A stretch of DNA of 64,000 nucleotides. It comes from Fusibacter sp. 3D3. GTDB taxonomy: Bacteria > Bacillota > Clostridia > Peptostreptococcales > Acidaminobacteraceae. The DNA is taken from NCBI RefSeq assembly GCF_001748365.1, contig NZ_BDHH01000005.1, forward strand, positions 104,293-168,292, given 5' to 3'. Below, in pieces: positions 53,578 to 61,327 of the stretch (position 1 is the stretch's first letter; each line of letters begins with the position of its first letter). The notes beneath the pieces were generated by a model. It worked only from the letters and a program-made list of their open reading frames with translations, searched no databases and was not told where the DNA came from. Position numbers and translations under genes: made by a program.

Positions 53578-53950
53578 GTTTTGCCTCCCATATTGTTTAA
53601 TAGTAGCCCCAAAAAAGTCCATATTATGGATAGAATCATTATATCAAATTTAAAGAAAAATTCAGTAAATTTAATCATTATTTTATAAGAACTTTACAAG
53701 GGGTCCGTCGAATAGGTTGACATAACGCTCAACAAGTTGCTGAAGGGGTTGGGTACAGCGGTAATATTTCTTTAAATTCAGATTACTTTGTATATAAATT
53801 ACAAAGCAATTCTAAAGATATTTTAATGTAATTGAAATCTTATGGACACATCTAATACATATATTAGCTTTATAATGATGAAGTACCATTAAAATGGATT
53901 CAACTCATAAGATAAGGAGGATAGGTCAATAAGTAGACCTAACATAAACG
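53578..53950. other. Intergenic region between nucleotidase and lipoprotein genes
   Basis: A stretch of 373 bases between two divergent genes. Mostly AT-rich. The segment 53695-53765 has higher GC, and on the minus strand it stays open for about 30 codons ending at a stop near 53690 (YYRCTQPLQQLV, ERYVNLFDG), possibly the tail of a lost gene. The AAGGAGG at 53915 lies too far from the ATG at 53951 to serve it, and nothing else definite is seen. Confidence 0.3.
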
Positions 53951-55009
53951 ATGAAGAGAAAAATGATTATAGGGATTACGGTATTTACACTTTTGATGAC
54001 AGGGTGTCAACCTAAAGCAAACGATGAGGTGCAAAATACGAATCCGTCGGTGCCACAAGAAACGGTTCAGGGGACAAATCCAGAAACGGAAGCCATTAGT
54101 CCAGAAAAAGTTGAGGCGAGTCCGATTGATAAAGAAACCGAAAAAGAAGCGCTTATGTCTTTATTAAAAGAAGGTAGAATGGTGGAGTATAAAACAGTGC
54201 TCACCAATTATATAAATGATTTTGATCAAACCGAAATTGATGCCCTCTTTGTAATGCATCAAGCTTATTTAAGGGAACATCTTACTGACGAAATCGATTT
54301 ATATTATAGCGATGACATGGCCGGCATACATGCGGAGCTCATAGCTGCGCTTTCGGATCAAGCAAGTTATATCGTTTATGGCAGTGATAAATTAAAACTG
54401 GTCGATAAATTGCAAACAGAATCCTACAAAGCTTTAGTCCAAAAAACTTTAGAATCGGGTTATGCATTAGACAGTGGTGAGGGTTCTTTCTATCCACAAC
54501 TGGATTATTCCGAATTGTTATCTGTGTATGAAGGGCATTTGTCAGAACAATATAGAGGCTATTTATCCCTTATGTCAGAAGACCTCAAACAGCCTTTAAC
54601 CACAGAGGAATATTTAGCGGTGGATTTAGAGACCTTAAAAGCGAGAATGTATGCTTATGAAGACTACTTACAAACTTTTGGAAAGCAAATTAAAAAGGAT
54701 CAACCAGAGATGTTTGAAGACATACGCATTCAGCTTTCGGTAGGTATTTGGAATACGGTAAATCCAAGTCTATCTAATGGTTTGTTGGGAATGGATTATT
54801 ATCCAACACAAGAGCTTGTGCATTTTTATCAGTCTATCATAGAGGATGATCAATATCCGATTACAACAGAAGCGGCCTCTAGAATTTTAAAAATTATTGA
54901 AGATAAAAGAGAAGACGTATTTGGTTCAGCAGAGAAGACAGAATTGTTGTACCCAATGTCTCAAACGATCTCTGATGATTTAAATCAGAAATTAAAAATG
55001 GCATATTAA
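53951..55009 (+). CDS. Lipoprotein of unknown function
   Basis: A 352-residue lipoprotein. The signal peptide ends in lipobox LMTGC, with Cys20 lipid-modified. A Pro/Glu/Thr-rich spacer of about 45 residues follows, then a largely helical, acidic domain to the end. No catalytic motif or known fold was recognised. No convincing ribosome site sits at the usual distance from the ATG at 53951, although AAGGAGG lies about 30 bases upstream, so the start is less certain than the reading frame. It has its own terminator. Confidence 0.65.
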   Translation: MKRKMIIGITVFTLLMTGCQPKANDEVQNTNPSVPQETVQGTNPETEAISPEKVEASPIDKETEKEALMSLLKEGRMVEYKTVLTNYINDFDQTEIDALFVMHQAYLREHLTDEIDLYYSDDMAGIHAELIAALSDQASYIVYGSDKLKLVDKLQTESYKALVQKTLESGYALDSGEGSFYPQLDYSELLSVYEGHLSEQYRGYLSLMSEDLKQPLTTEEYLAVDLETLKARMYAYEDYLQTFGKQIKKDQPEMFEDIRIQLSVGIWNTVNPSLSNGLLGMDYYPTQELVHFYQSIIEDDQYPITTEAASRILKIIEDKREDVFGSAEKTELLYPMSQTISDDLNQKLKMAY

Positions 55010-55023
55010 TCAAATTAAAAAGC

Positions 55024-55064
55024 AAAATGAAGGTGTTCCTACGAATAGGGCACCTTCATTTTTT
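55024..55064 (+). terminator. Intrinsic terminator after the lipoprotein gene
   Basis: AAAATGAAGGTG.TCCT pairs with AGGG.CACCTTCATTTT and is followed by T-rich sequence. Confidence 0.85.
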
Positions 55065-55092
55065 GACCACAAGTGATTCTGAGGGGTTCTAA

Positions 55093-55721
55093 AATGTTTG
55101 GCATTATATTCATTATACGACACGTGCTATTGGGGGCGTAGGACTTATATTAATGGAGGCCACAGCAGTTGAAAAGAGAGGTAGAATTTCAGATAGAGAT
55201 TTAGGAATCTGGGATGATGCCCATGTTAAACGGTTAAAAAATATAGTGGATGAATGTAAAATTCAGGGTGCCCTAATTGGAATTCAGTTAGCACATGCAG
55301 GTCGAAAATGTGAAGTGCCAACAGAAGATAGCATTGCACCAAGTTCAATCGCGTTCAGTGAAGCCTATCAGCGTCCTAGTGAGATGAATCAAAAGGCAAT
55401 TGACACCGTTATAGAGGCCTTTAAAAAAGGTGCTGAGAGAGCTTTAAAAGCTGGATTTGATGTTATTGAGTTACATGGGGCCCATGGCTATTTGATCAAT
55501 GAATTGAGACAATTCGATTGGAGACTCAACTGCCTGTCATTGGTGGTGGATTACTGACGAATGCACTTATGACTGAAGAAATGCTCCAAAACGATAGAAT
55601 TGATTTGTTTTTTCTAGGGCAAGAATTATTAAGAAATCCATATTGGGCATTAAAGGCATCCCAGGACCTTCACGAGGATATTCAGTGGCCAGTGCCCTAT
55701 CAAAGAAGTAAGACAATCTGA
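55093..55721 (+). pseudogene. Decayed NADH:flavin oxidoreductase (old yellow enzyme family)
   Basis: Remains of a YqjM-type flavin oxidoreductase gene. The readable sequence begins after a TAA, with NVWHYIHYTTRAIGGVGL, an internal piece of the barrel, then MEATAVEKRGRIS, IQLAHAGRKC and DVIELHGAHGYLINE. The frame then breaks at about 55505-55518 and resumes in another frame with LPVIGGGLL, IDLFFLGQELLRNPYW. The first about 35 residues and about 115 residues between the catalytic HGAHGYL and the C-terminal phosphate-binding part are missing. The family is about 340 residues; only about 210 are left. An ORF from 55153 to 55557 exists but would not fold as a barrel. Confidence 0.85.
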
Positions 55722-55811
55722 GGTATGGTTTTTGATTTGAAGAATTGATGGAGAAGGTGGCATAACAGACAAGGTTAGTGATATAATGATAGGTAGACAT
55801 TATCAATTATA

Positions 55812-55929
55812 GTTAGAGTGTCAAAGAACAGTTTCGCAGGAACCATCACCCGTAAGCTGTGTCGCGTACTTTCCGTAAACGCATCATAGGGTAGACGGTT
55901 GCTCAACTTTTGGTTTTTGAAACTCTAAC
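55812..55929. repeat. Family B repeat, full copy 1
   Basis: An imperfect palindrome bounded by GTTAGAGTGTCAAA and the inverse TTTGAAACTCTAAC. The tip region GTCGCGTACTTTCCGTAAAC-GCATCATAGGGT is nearly identical to copy 2 (57953-58063), while the arms differ and pair only within each copy. It ends 31 bases ahead of the GNAT gene, so it may be part of its leader. Confidence 0.75.
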
Positions 55930-55960
55930 CCTGTATTCTAATCTAGGAGGAAAATGTCAT

Positions 55961-56422
55961 ATGAAAATCATATCTATAAGAGAAAATCCATCTTATAAAG
56001 ATATTGCAATTCAATATTTTCAAAAGAGATGGGCAAATGAAGCCACCATGAAGATTTATGAAGATTGTATTTCCAACAGTATTTTAGCGCAAAGACCATT
56101 GCCACAATGGTATTTATTGCTAGGAGATCAAGATAAAATAGTGGGTTGTGCTGGACTTATAACAAACGATTTTATCAGTCGAATGGATTTGTATCCTTGG
56201 GTTTGTGCTGTATATATTGAAAAAGAATACAGAGGAAATGCCTATGGAAAACTTCTGCTCGATAAAGCCAAAGAAGACGCAAATGAAGCGGGTTTTTCAA
56301 ATCTATATTTATGTACACATCATGTTGGATTTTATGAAAAATACGGATTTAATTATCTTGCAGAGGGCTATCACCCTTGGGGCGAAAGCTCTAGAATTTA
56401 CGAGTGTGACTTACAACGTTAG
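55961..56422 (+). CDS. GNAT family N-acetyltransferase
   Basis: A 153-residue acetyltransferase of the GNAT fold. The acetyl-CoA loop is EKEYRGNAYGKLLLDKAKEDA. A preceding strand has GCAGLI and VCAVYIE, and the C-terminal HHVGFYEKYGFNYL holds the family Tyr. The substrate is unknown; the short size fits enzymes acting on small amines or antibiotics. The ATG at 55961 follows GGAGGAAAATGTCAT. It is preceded by a family B repeat and followed by a terminator. Confidence 0.88.
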   Translation: MKIISIRENPSYKDIAIQYFQKRWANEATMKIYEDCISNSILAQRPLPQWYLLLGDQDKIVGCAGLITNDFISRMDLYPWVCAVYIEKEYRGNAYGKLLLDKAKEDANEAGFSNLYLCTHHVGFYEKYGFNYLAEGYHPWGESSRIYECDLQR

Positions 56423-56472
56423 AGTAAAATGCCTGCGCTTTGCTGGACGAAAACGAATGCGTTCTCTAATAA

Positions 56473-56509
56473 AAAACGAGCCATGAATTAATTTCATTGG
56501 CTCGTTTTA
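56473..56509 (+). terminator. Intrinsic terminator after the GNAT gene
   Basis: AAAACGAGCCA pairs with TGGCTCGTTTT, with an AT-rich loop. Confidence 0.75.
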
Positions 56510-56544
56510 CTGTAAATAAAATACTTTTTATAGCTTGTACACTT

Positions 56545-56581
56545 TTGTAAGAGGGTTGTTTTACTTTTGACCACTCTAACT
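56545..56581 (+). repeat. Family B half element (diverged)
   Basis: GTAAGAGGGTTGTTTTACTT, then TTGACCACTCTAAC, matching the right arm and terminus of family B. It is truncated and diverged. Confidence 0.4.
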
Positions 56582-56592
56582 CACTTTCAAAT

Positions 56593-56997
56593 TTACAGAT
56601 AAGGCGAAAAACAATCGGGAATATGTCCTGTAATACTCAAACTGATCTCAAAGTGAAGATTGAAACGGTCTGCAATGAGTTTAATTTTTTCCAGCCAATC
56701 ACATATTTCTTCTGGTGTCAGAATATAAATATTTAAAATACCATCTAAATACATACTTTCAATATCGTAATTGGTGCTCATTAAACCGTGTAAAAATGCG
56801 ACGAATTCATCAGATGAATTAATAGGAAATTCTGAAATGTTGATATATCTGATACTGTGATGAATTTCAAGAATGCTTTCATCTGACTCACCAATAAAAA
56901 CAATATTGCCCTTTGAAGTCTTAACAGCTGCATTTGCATGATCAATCATTTCTTTTGTTTTACCTATACCTGGTTGTCCAATAATCAATTTAATCAT
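56593..56997 (-). CDS. Small P-loop NTPase-like protein
   Basis: A 134-residue protein starting directly with a Walker A-type loop (IKLIIGQPGIGKTKEMIDHA), then NIVFIGESDESI, IRYINISEFPI and YDIESMYLDGIL, which may act as Walker B. It resembles small clostridial ATP-binding proteins sometimes labelled PilT-like, but there is no PilT domain. The start at 56997 follows AGGGGGC on the coding strand; the longer frame from 57057 lacks a ribosome site. The function is unknown. It is a lone gene between + strand units. Confidence 0.7.
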   Translation of the reverse strand: MIKLIIGQPGIGKTKEMIDHANAAVKTSKGNIVFIGESDESILEIHHSIRYINISEFPINSSDEFVAFLHGLMSTNYDIESMYLDGILNIYILTPEEICDWLEKIKLIADRFNLHFEISLSITGHIPDCFSPYL

Positions 56998-57257
56998 ATA
57001 AGCCCCCTGTAAGTTCTGTATTTTAGGTTCATATTTAATTTTAGCATGATTTGACAAGAATCACACCTATAATTTGAACAAATAAACACTTAAAATGAAA
57101 GTTAATTTAGAGCAAGAGAATACTTTTTAAGGAGACATATCATTATTAAACCTTGTATAGCTCCCTTTTTTTGGTTATAATGCTCTTAGCAAGGTGGACC
57201 CGTTTATAGAGTGCAACCGATAAATTGGGGACAAAAAAATACTTGGAGGCATAAATC

Positions 57258-57752
57258 TTGATAAAAGTTGATGTGGAAAATTTAAAGAAATATGTGGATG
57301 CGTACTCATTTGTTGAATTGTCATCGGGTCAAATGATCATTAATATCCTCAAAACAGAGGGGATCATGAGAGTCGTTTATACCAAGTTATTTGAGGCGTA
57401 CAATATTTCAGAACCTAAGTTTTTTGTTCTATTACTTTTGAGTAATAAAAAGGAGGGCATGGCGCTTTCTGAAATTGGAGAACAAATGCTTGTTACTAAA
57501 GCGAACATGACGACTTTGATTGAGCGCATGGAGAATGAAGGTTTGGTTTCAAAGAAAAGAAGTCATGAAGATAAGCGTTCTATTAAAGCGACATTAACAC
57601 CTAAGGGGGAATCTCTTTTCGATGAAGTTAAATTTTTACATAAAGAATTTAGTGAAAAAATGATGAAATCACTGACAAATGATGAAATCGATTCTTTAAA
57701 TCATTTATTGAGAAAGCTTCAATTTGGGATTATGAATGATTTTAACCCTTGA
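57258..57752 (+). CDS. MarR family transcriptional regulator
   Basis: A 164-residue DNA-binding protein. The winged helix is at residues about 45-125: LSEIGEQMLVTKANMTTLIERMENEGLV, then the wing RSHEDKRSIKATLTPKG. Long terminal helices form the dimer. The start is TTG at 57258, with GGAGG (57245-57249) at the right distance. No target gene is adjacent in an obvious operon. Family A and B repeats follow it. The ligand is unknown; MarR relatives often sense phenolics or oxidants. Confidence 0.88.
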   Translation: MIKVDVENLKKYVDAYSFVELSSGQMIINILKTEGIMRVVYTKLFEAYNISEPKFFVLLLLSNKKEGMALSEIGEQMLVTKANMTTLIERMENEGLVSKKRSHEDKRSIKATLTPKGESLFDEVKFLHKEFSEKMMKSLTNDEIDSLNHLLRKLQFGIMNDFNP

Positions 57753-57879
57753 GGAGATGTTTCCCACTTCTCTAAGTGGGGGTTCATATTCCTAATTCAG
57801 AAACGCCCACTGAATGCAATCTGATAGGATTGTGCAAGTGTTACGAAGGTAGCGCAGCGGACTGAGTATACGCTTTGAT
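57746..57879 (-). repeat. Family A repeat, copy 5 (IS605 right-end-like)
   Basis: A full reverse-oriented copy that begins within the last bases of the MarR gene. Its hairpin end is CCCACTTCTCTAAGTGGG; the internal hairpin has one mismatch (CAATCC/AGATTG). It is otherwise close to copies 2 and 3. Confidence 0.8.
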
Positions 57880-57952
57880 GTAATGCGCTAGAAGTTGAAG
57901 TATTTATAGATCAGACGAATTCGAAATTGCGGTTTTTGAATCTTTATGGTCG

Positions 57953-58063
57953 GAGTGTCAAAAACCATTTTCGCACGAATCCTCTACCGATGCCGTATCG
58001 CGTACTTTTCGTAAGCGCATCATAGGGTAAGGATTCGTGCGAAACTTTTGACTGTTGACACTC
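57953..58063. repeat. Family B repeat, full copy 2
   Basis: A 111-base hairpin element. The outer stem is GAGTGTCAA/TTGACACTC, and a perfect 14-bp middle stem is TTTCGCACGAATCC/GGATTCGTGCGAAA (57969-57982 and 58031-58044). The tip carries TATCGCGTACTTTTCGTAAG and CGCATCATAGGGTA. It ends 3 bases from the stop codon of the small membrane protein gene. With family A copy 5 it fills the 314-base gap; no gene is present. Confidence 0.8.
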
Positions 58064-58066
58064 TAA

Positions 58067-58294
58067 TTATTTCGTCTTTTTTTCAAAAAAAGTGATGACA
58101 AAAGCAACCATTAACAATCCAATTGAAAGATAGTACATATCTTGATTGGCATTGATTGGACATACATTTGATACCTTGGTCGTATAAGTCGTCCAAAGTG
58201 TATATGAACTTATGGATAAAGCTAACACAAAGAGTGCATCTGAAATCTTTTTAAACCGTGATGTGTCTTCTATATATTTTCGAATTATTTTCAT
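58067..58294 (-). CDS. Small two-helix membrane protein
   Basis: A 75-residue protein with two hydrophobic segments (residues about 18-37 and 50-68), a basic N-terminus and a KKTK tail. The connecting loop holds one cysteine. AAGGAGGG lies at a good distance before the ATG, which supports translation. No family is recognised. It lies between a family B hairpin and the promoter region of the PAP2 gene. Confidence 0.65.
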   Translation of the reverse strand: MKIIRKYIEDTSRFKKISDALFVLALSISSYTLWTTYTTKVSNVCPINANQDMYYLSIGLLMVAFVITFFEKKTK

Positions 58295-58501
58295 AAGATA
58301 CCCTCCTTAATTCTATATAAGTACAAAGATTGTTTTTGTTATGAATGTTGGGTTCTAAATAATATACCACGAAAAGTCAGTATTATCACATATATTAAGA
58401 AAGCTTAAAACCCTCGAGGGGCTTTATTTAAAGGCAAACTTGGTTGTTATGTCCTACTGCATTTGTTACAATAGGGATAGTAAGCGAAGAAGGAGAATCA
58501 T

Positions 58502-59362
58502 ATGCCGTTTGAAATTAAGTTAATAATCTGGATACAAACGTTTAGTTCACCATTTTTGGATCATCTATTTGAAGCTATAACCGTATTGGGTGAATCGTAT
58601 ACTTATATTGTTTTATTAAGTCTGATTTATTGGTGTATAGATAAAGTGAATTCTAGACGCCTATTAATAGCGGTTACACTTTCAGTCGCCATAAATGGGA
58701 TGTTGAAAGAAATCTTTAATGCGGCAAGACCCATTGGTGTTGAGGGGATAAGAAGTTTGCGTATCCATACGGCCATAGGGGCATCGTTTCCAAGTGGCCA
58801 TACACAAACCCTTGCGACATTTGTTTTTTCAATGATGCGCATTTATAAAGATAAAATGATGACTATTTTAGGTTTGTTTTTGGTTGTTGCAGTTGCAATT
58901 TCTAGATTATATTTAGGGGTACACTGGCCAAAAGATGTCATTGCAGCGGTTATTGTTGCTATGGTCATTGTAAAAAGTTCTGAATGGATACATGAGCGTG
59001 CATATCGTTACAGTGATTTTTTGCCCTATTTTATTATTTTAGCAATCGCGAGCGCCTCTTTATTTGCTTTTAAAACAGAGAGCTACTATAAGGGTGTGGC
59101 CATTTTGCTTGGGTATATCATAGGTTATTGGGTAGAAGAGAACTTTGTGAATTTTGATGCAAGAGGCCCTTTAGATCGACAAATCATAAAATACATCATT
59201 GGCATGACAGGCCTTTTGATTGTATTTGTGGGGCTGAAAATGATTCTTCCAGAGGCACCAAGCATGAGTTTTATCCGATATTTTGCAACTTTATTATGGG
59301 CTACAGCAGGCGCACCAGCTTTATTTGTGGCACTGCGCTTATCAAACCATCGAATTTTTTAA
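58502..59362 (+). CDS. PAP2 superfamily membrane phosphatase
   Basis: A 286-residue membrane protein with about eight hydrophobic segments. The three phosphatase motifs are KEIFNAARP, SFPSGHTQ and SRLYLGVHWPKD, with catalytic histidines in the last two. The active site should face outward. Members dephosphorylate lipid phosphates such as undecaprenyl pyrophosphate, phosphatidate or phosphatidylglycerophosphate; the substrate is not decided by sequence. GAAGGAGAA precedes the ATG. The next gene starts 16 bases later and may be co-transcribed. Confidence 0.9.
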   Translation: MPFEIKLIIWIQTFSSPFLDHLFEAITVLGESYTYIVLLSLIYWCIDKVNSRRLLIAVTLSVAINGMLKEIFNAARPIGVEGIRSLRIHTAIGASFPSGHTQTLATFVFSMMRIYKDKMMTILGLFLVVAVAISRLYLGVHWPKDVIAAVIVAMVIVKSSEWIHERAYRYSDFLPYFIILAIASASLFAFKTESYYKGVAILLGYIIGYWVEENFVNFDARGPLDRQIIKYIIGMTGLLIVFVGLKMILPEAPSMSFIRYFATLLWATAGAPALFVALRLSNHRIF

Positions 59363-59378
59363 GAAAAGAGAAAATGCC

Positions 59379-60089
59379 ATGAGAACGGATAATCGTATAA
59401 AATACTGTGTTGAAAATAATATATTTGATAGCTTAAACAAAATTTATGAGGCTGTACCTTCTGGCCAATGTCAAGGGTGTACAAAATGCTGTCATGAGTC
59501 AGTAAATATATCAATGGTTGAGGCGTTGAATATTCTACATCAATATTATGAAAAAGAAAATGGTGAAATTGTAATACCTGAAAATATAAAAATGAACCTG
59601 ATAAAATACTATTTTAGCGAATGGATTATGCCTAAAAAATGTCCTTTTTTAAGTGATGAAAACCTGTGTAGCATTTATCAGGCGAGACCTTTGCCTTGCC
59701 GTATATTTGGCAATCGATCTCGACATGCTTTTAATAAGAATTTGGATCTTGTCAGAAAACAAAATAAGCGTGTCGCTAGGGCGATCTTAATGGATTTAAA
59801 GCTGAAAGTACCTTTAAAGGTTATCAATCGAACAATTGAGTATTGTGAAAATTACCAAAGAGGGCGCTTACTTGACGAAGGTGATGTCAATGCACTTTAT
59901 GATTCACTGATCAATTTAGAGGGGAAACTTTATTTTAGCGGTGTCATGGAAGAAATGATGATGAACCAACATCTAGTTGGTTTTTTTATAGAGGCCATTT
60001 TACTGAATGAAACATATGAAGTGGTCACCTCTAAATTATTACAAGATATTAGACTCGATATTTTAAGAAGTATCCCTATGAACAAATAA
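59379..60089 (+). CDS. YkgJ family cysteine cluster protein
   Basis: A 236-residue protein. The cysteine cluster is spread over CQGCTKCCHESVNIS and KKCPFLSDENLCSIYQ, followed by RPLPCRIFGNRSR, the pattern of the YkgJ/CxxCxxCC zinc- or iron-binding family. The C-terminal about 100 residues are helical. The role is unknown. The ATG at 59379 is chosen because the longer frame runs inside the PAP2 gene. It is followed by a bidirectional terminator. Confidence 0.85.
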   Translation: MRTDNRIKYCVENNIFDSLNKIYEAVPSGQCQGCTKCCHESVNISMVEALNILHQYYEKENGEIVIPENIKMNLIKYYFSEWIMPKKCPFLSDENLCSIYQARPLPCRIFGNRSRHAFNKNLDLVRKQNKRVARAILMDLKLKVPLKVINRTIEYCENYQRGRLLDEGDVNALYDSLINLEGKLYFSGVMEEMMMNQHLVGFFIEAILLNETYEVVTSKLLQDIRLDILRSIPMNK

Positions 60090-60139
60090 AAAGGCGTTAT
60101 TGCTCATCTGAAGTTTTAGATTTGCAATAGCGCCTTTTA
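60089..60139. terminator. Bidirectional terminator
   Basis: AAAAGGCG.TATTGC pairs with GCAATA.CGCCTTTT, between two convergent genes. Confidence 0.8.
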
Positions 60140-60143
60140 ATTG

Positions 60144-61139
60144 TTATTTTTCGTGATGATGTTCTAAAATAGTTCGACCCGAGTGTTTGCCCTCTAGCAT
60201 CATCTCTATTCTACTTTCAATTTCGGATAATGTGATGGTCTCGACAAATTTGAATTTTTCTGTAATGGCCCATTCTTCTGATAAAAGATCCCAAATTTTA
60301 GTTCGTAGGGTCATGTCACACTGAACGGAATCAATCCCATAAAGTGTGACACCTCTTAAAATAAAAGGGTACACATTGAGCATTAAATCGGGTGATGCCA
60401 CATTGCCACAACAGGTGACACAACCCGCATAATCGGTAGATTTCACAGCGGATGCAAGAAAATCGCCGCCAACAGTATCAACAGCTGCAATCCACATCGG
60501 TTTAGCAAGCATCTTCGCACCGAGCTGTGTTAAGGCATCTCTATGAAGGACTTCACAGGCGCCGTTTTGAATAAGTTGATCTTTGAGCTGTTCTTTTCCC
60601 GTTACAGCCACAACTTGATAACCCAAGTGACTTAATAATCCCATGGCAATACTGCCAACGCCACCAGTAGCCCCAGTAACTAAAATTTTACCAGATTCAG
60701 GTTTAACACCATGATCGACAATCTTTTTAACTGAAAGGGCAGCGGTAAATCCAGCTGTACCATAGAGCATGGCATCTTTCAGGGATAGATTTGACGGTTT
60801 CTTAACGACCCAATGCGCAGGCACATCAATAAATGCGCCAAAGCCGCCATCCGTATTCATGCCGAGATCATAGCCGGTTACGATGACCTCATCAGAATTA
60901 TTAAAAAGACTTGATCTGCTCTCTTCAATGATCCCAGCGGCATCAATCCCTGGAACATGTGGATAATTGCGTGTGACACCCTTGTTGCCTGTTGAAGAGA
61001 GGGCATCTTTATAATTTAAAGAAGAAAAAAGAACTTTAATTCTGACATGATCTGGTTTGAGTTCCTGAGATTCAAGGTGCTTGATTTCTTTCGTGAACAC
61101 ACCATCAAGTTCTGTTATATAAAGTGCTTTGTATTGCAT
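60144..61139 (-). CDS. YhdH/YhfP family quinone oxidoreductase (AcuI-like)
   Basis: A 331-residue medium-chain dehydrogenase/reductase without zinc ligands. The N-terminal half has SSLNYKDALSSTGNKGV, YPHVPGIDAAG and SDEVIVTGYDLGM. The NADPH fold has LVTGATGGVGSIAMGLLSHLG, and the C-terminus has VTCCGNVASPDL and LYGIDSVQC. This set identifies YhdH/AcuI-type enzymes; the best known reduces acryloyl-CoA with NADPH. It probably detoxifies an electrophilic enone or acryloyl compound. It is divergently transcribed from a MarR regulator with shared operators. Confidence 0.92.
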   Translation of the reverse strand: MQYKALYITELDGVFTKEIKHLESQELKPDHVRIKVLFSSLNYKDALSSTGNKGVTRNYPHVPGIDAAGIIEESRSSLFNNSDEVIVTGYDLGMNTDGGFGAFIDVPAHWVVKKPSNLSLKDAMLYGTAGFTAALSVKKIVDHGVKPESGKILVTGATGGVGSIAMGLLSHLGYQVVAVTGKEQLKDQLIQNGACEVLHRDALTQLGAKMLAKPMWIAAVDTVGGDFLASAVKSTDYAGCVTCCGNVASPDLMLNVYPFILRGVTLYGIDSVQCDMTLRTKIWDLLSEEWAITEKFKFVETITLSEIESRIEMMLEGKHSGRTILEHHHEK

Positions 61140-61165
61140 AGAGACCTCCCGAATGAGTTGATGAT

Positions 61166-61226
61166 AGTTTTATGTAAAACTAATGTTTTTTTCAAATATA
61201 CCATTAAAATAGTTTTATGTCAAACA
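61166..61226. promoter_or_regulatory. Paired MarR-type operators in the divergent promoter region
   Basis: Two copies of a 16-base palindrome, AGTTTTATGTAAAACT (61166-61181, perfect arms) and AGTTTTATGTCAAACA (61211-61226), spaced exactly 45 bases. The second overlaps the -35 of the reductase promoter and lies next to the -35 of the MarR promoter; the first lies downstream of the reductase start site. Placement suits repression of both genes by the MarR product. Confidence 0.65.
61195..61223 (-). promoter_or_regulatory. Promoter of the YhdH-type gene
   Basis: On the minus strand, a consensus TTGACA (61223-61218), a 17-base spacer, and TATATT (61200-61195). Confidence 0.75.
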
Positions 61227-61228
61227 AA

Positions 61229-61257
61229 TTGAAAATAAACTCATGATAAAGTATAAT
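61229..61257 (+). promoter_or_regulatory. Promoter of the divergent MarR gene
   Basis: TTGAAA (61229-61234), a 17-base spacer, and consensus TATAAT (61252-61257). Confidence 0.75.
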
Positions 61258-61327
61258 AGAGAAAAGGGCCGATAAGATAAGCCATTATTTTTATGACCCG
61301 AATGAAGTGAAAGGAATATTGAAAGCT

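Noticed and set aside
55812-55929. Family B considered as an integron attC site because of the GTTAGAG...CTCTAAC ends
   Set aside because: attC sites read YYYAAC first and GTTRRR last, the reverse order; there is no integrase gene and no cassette array.
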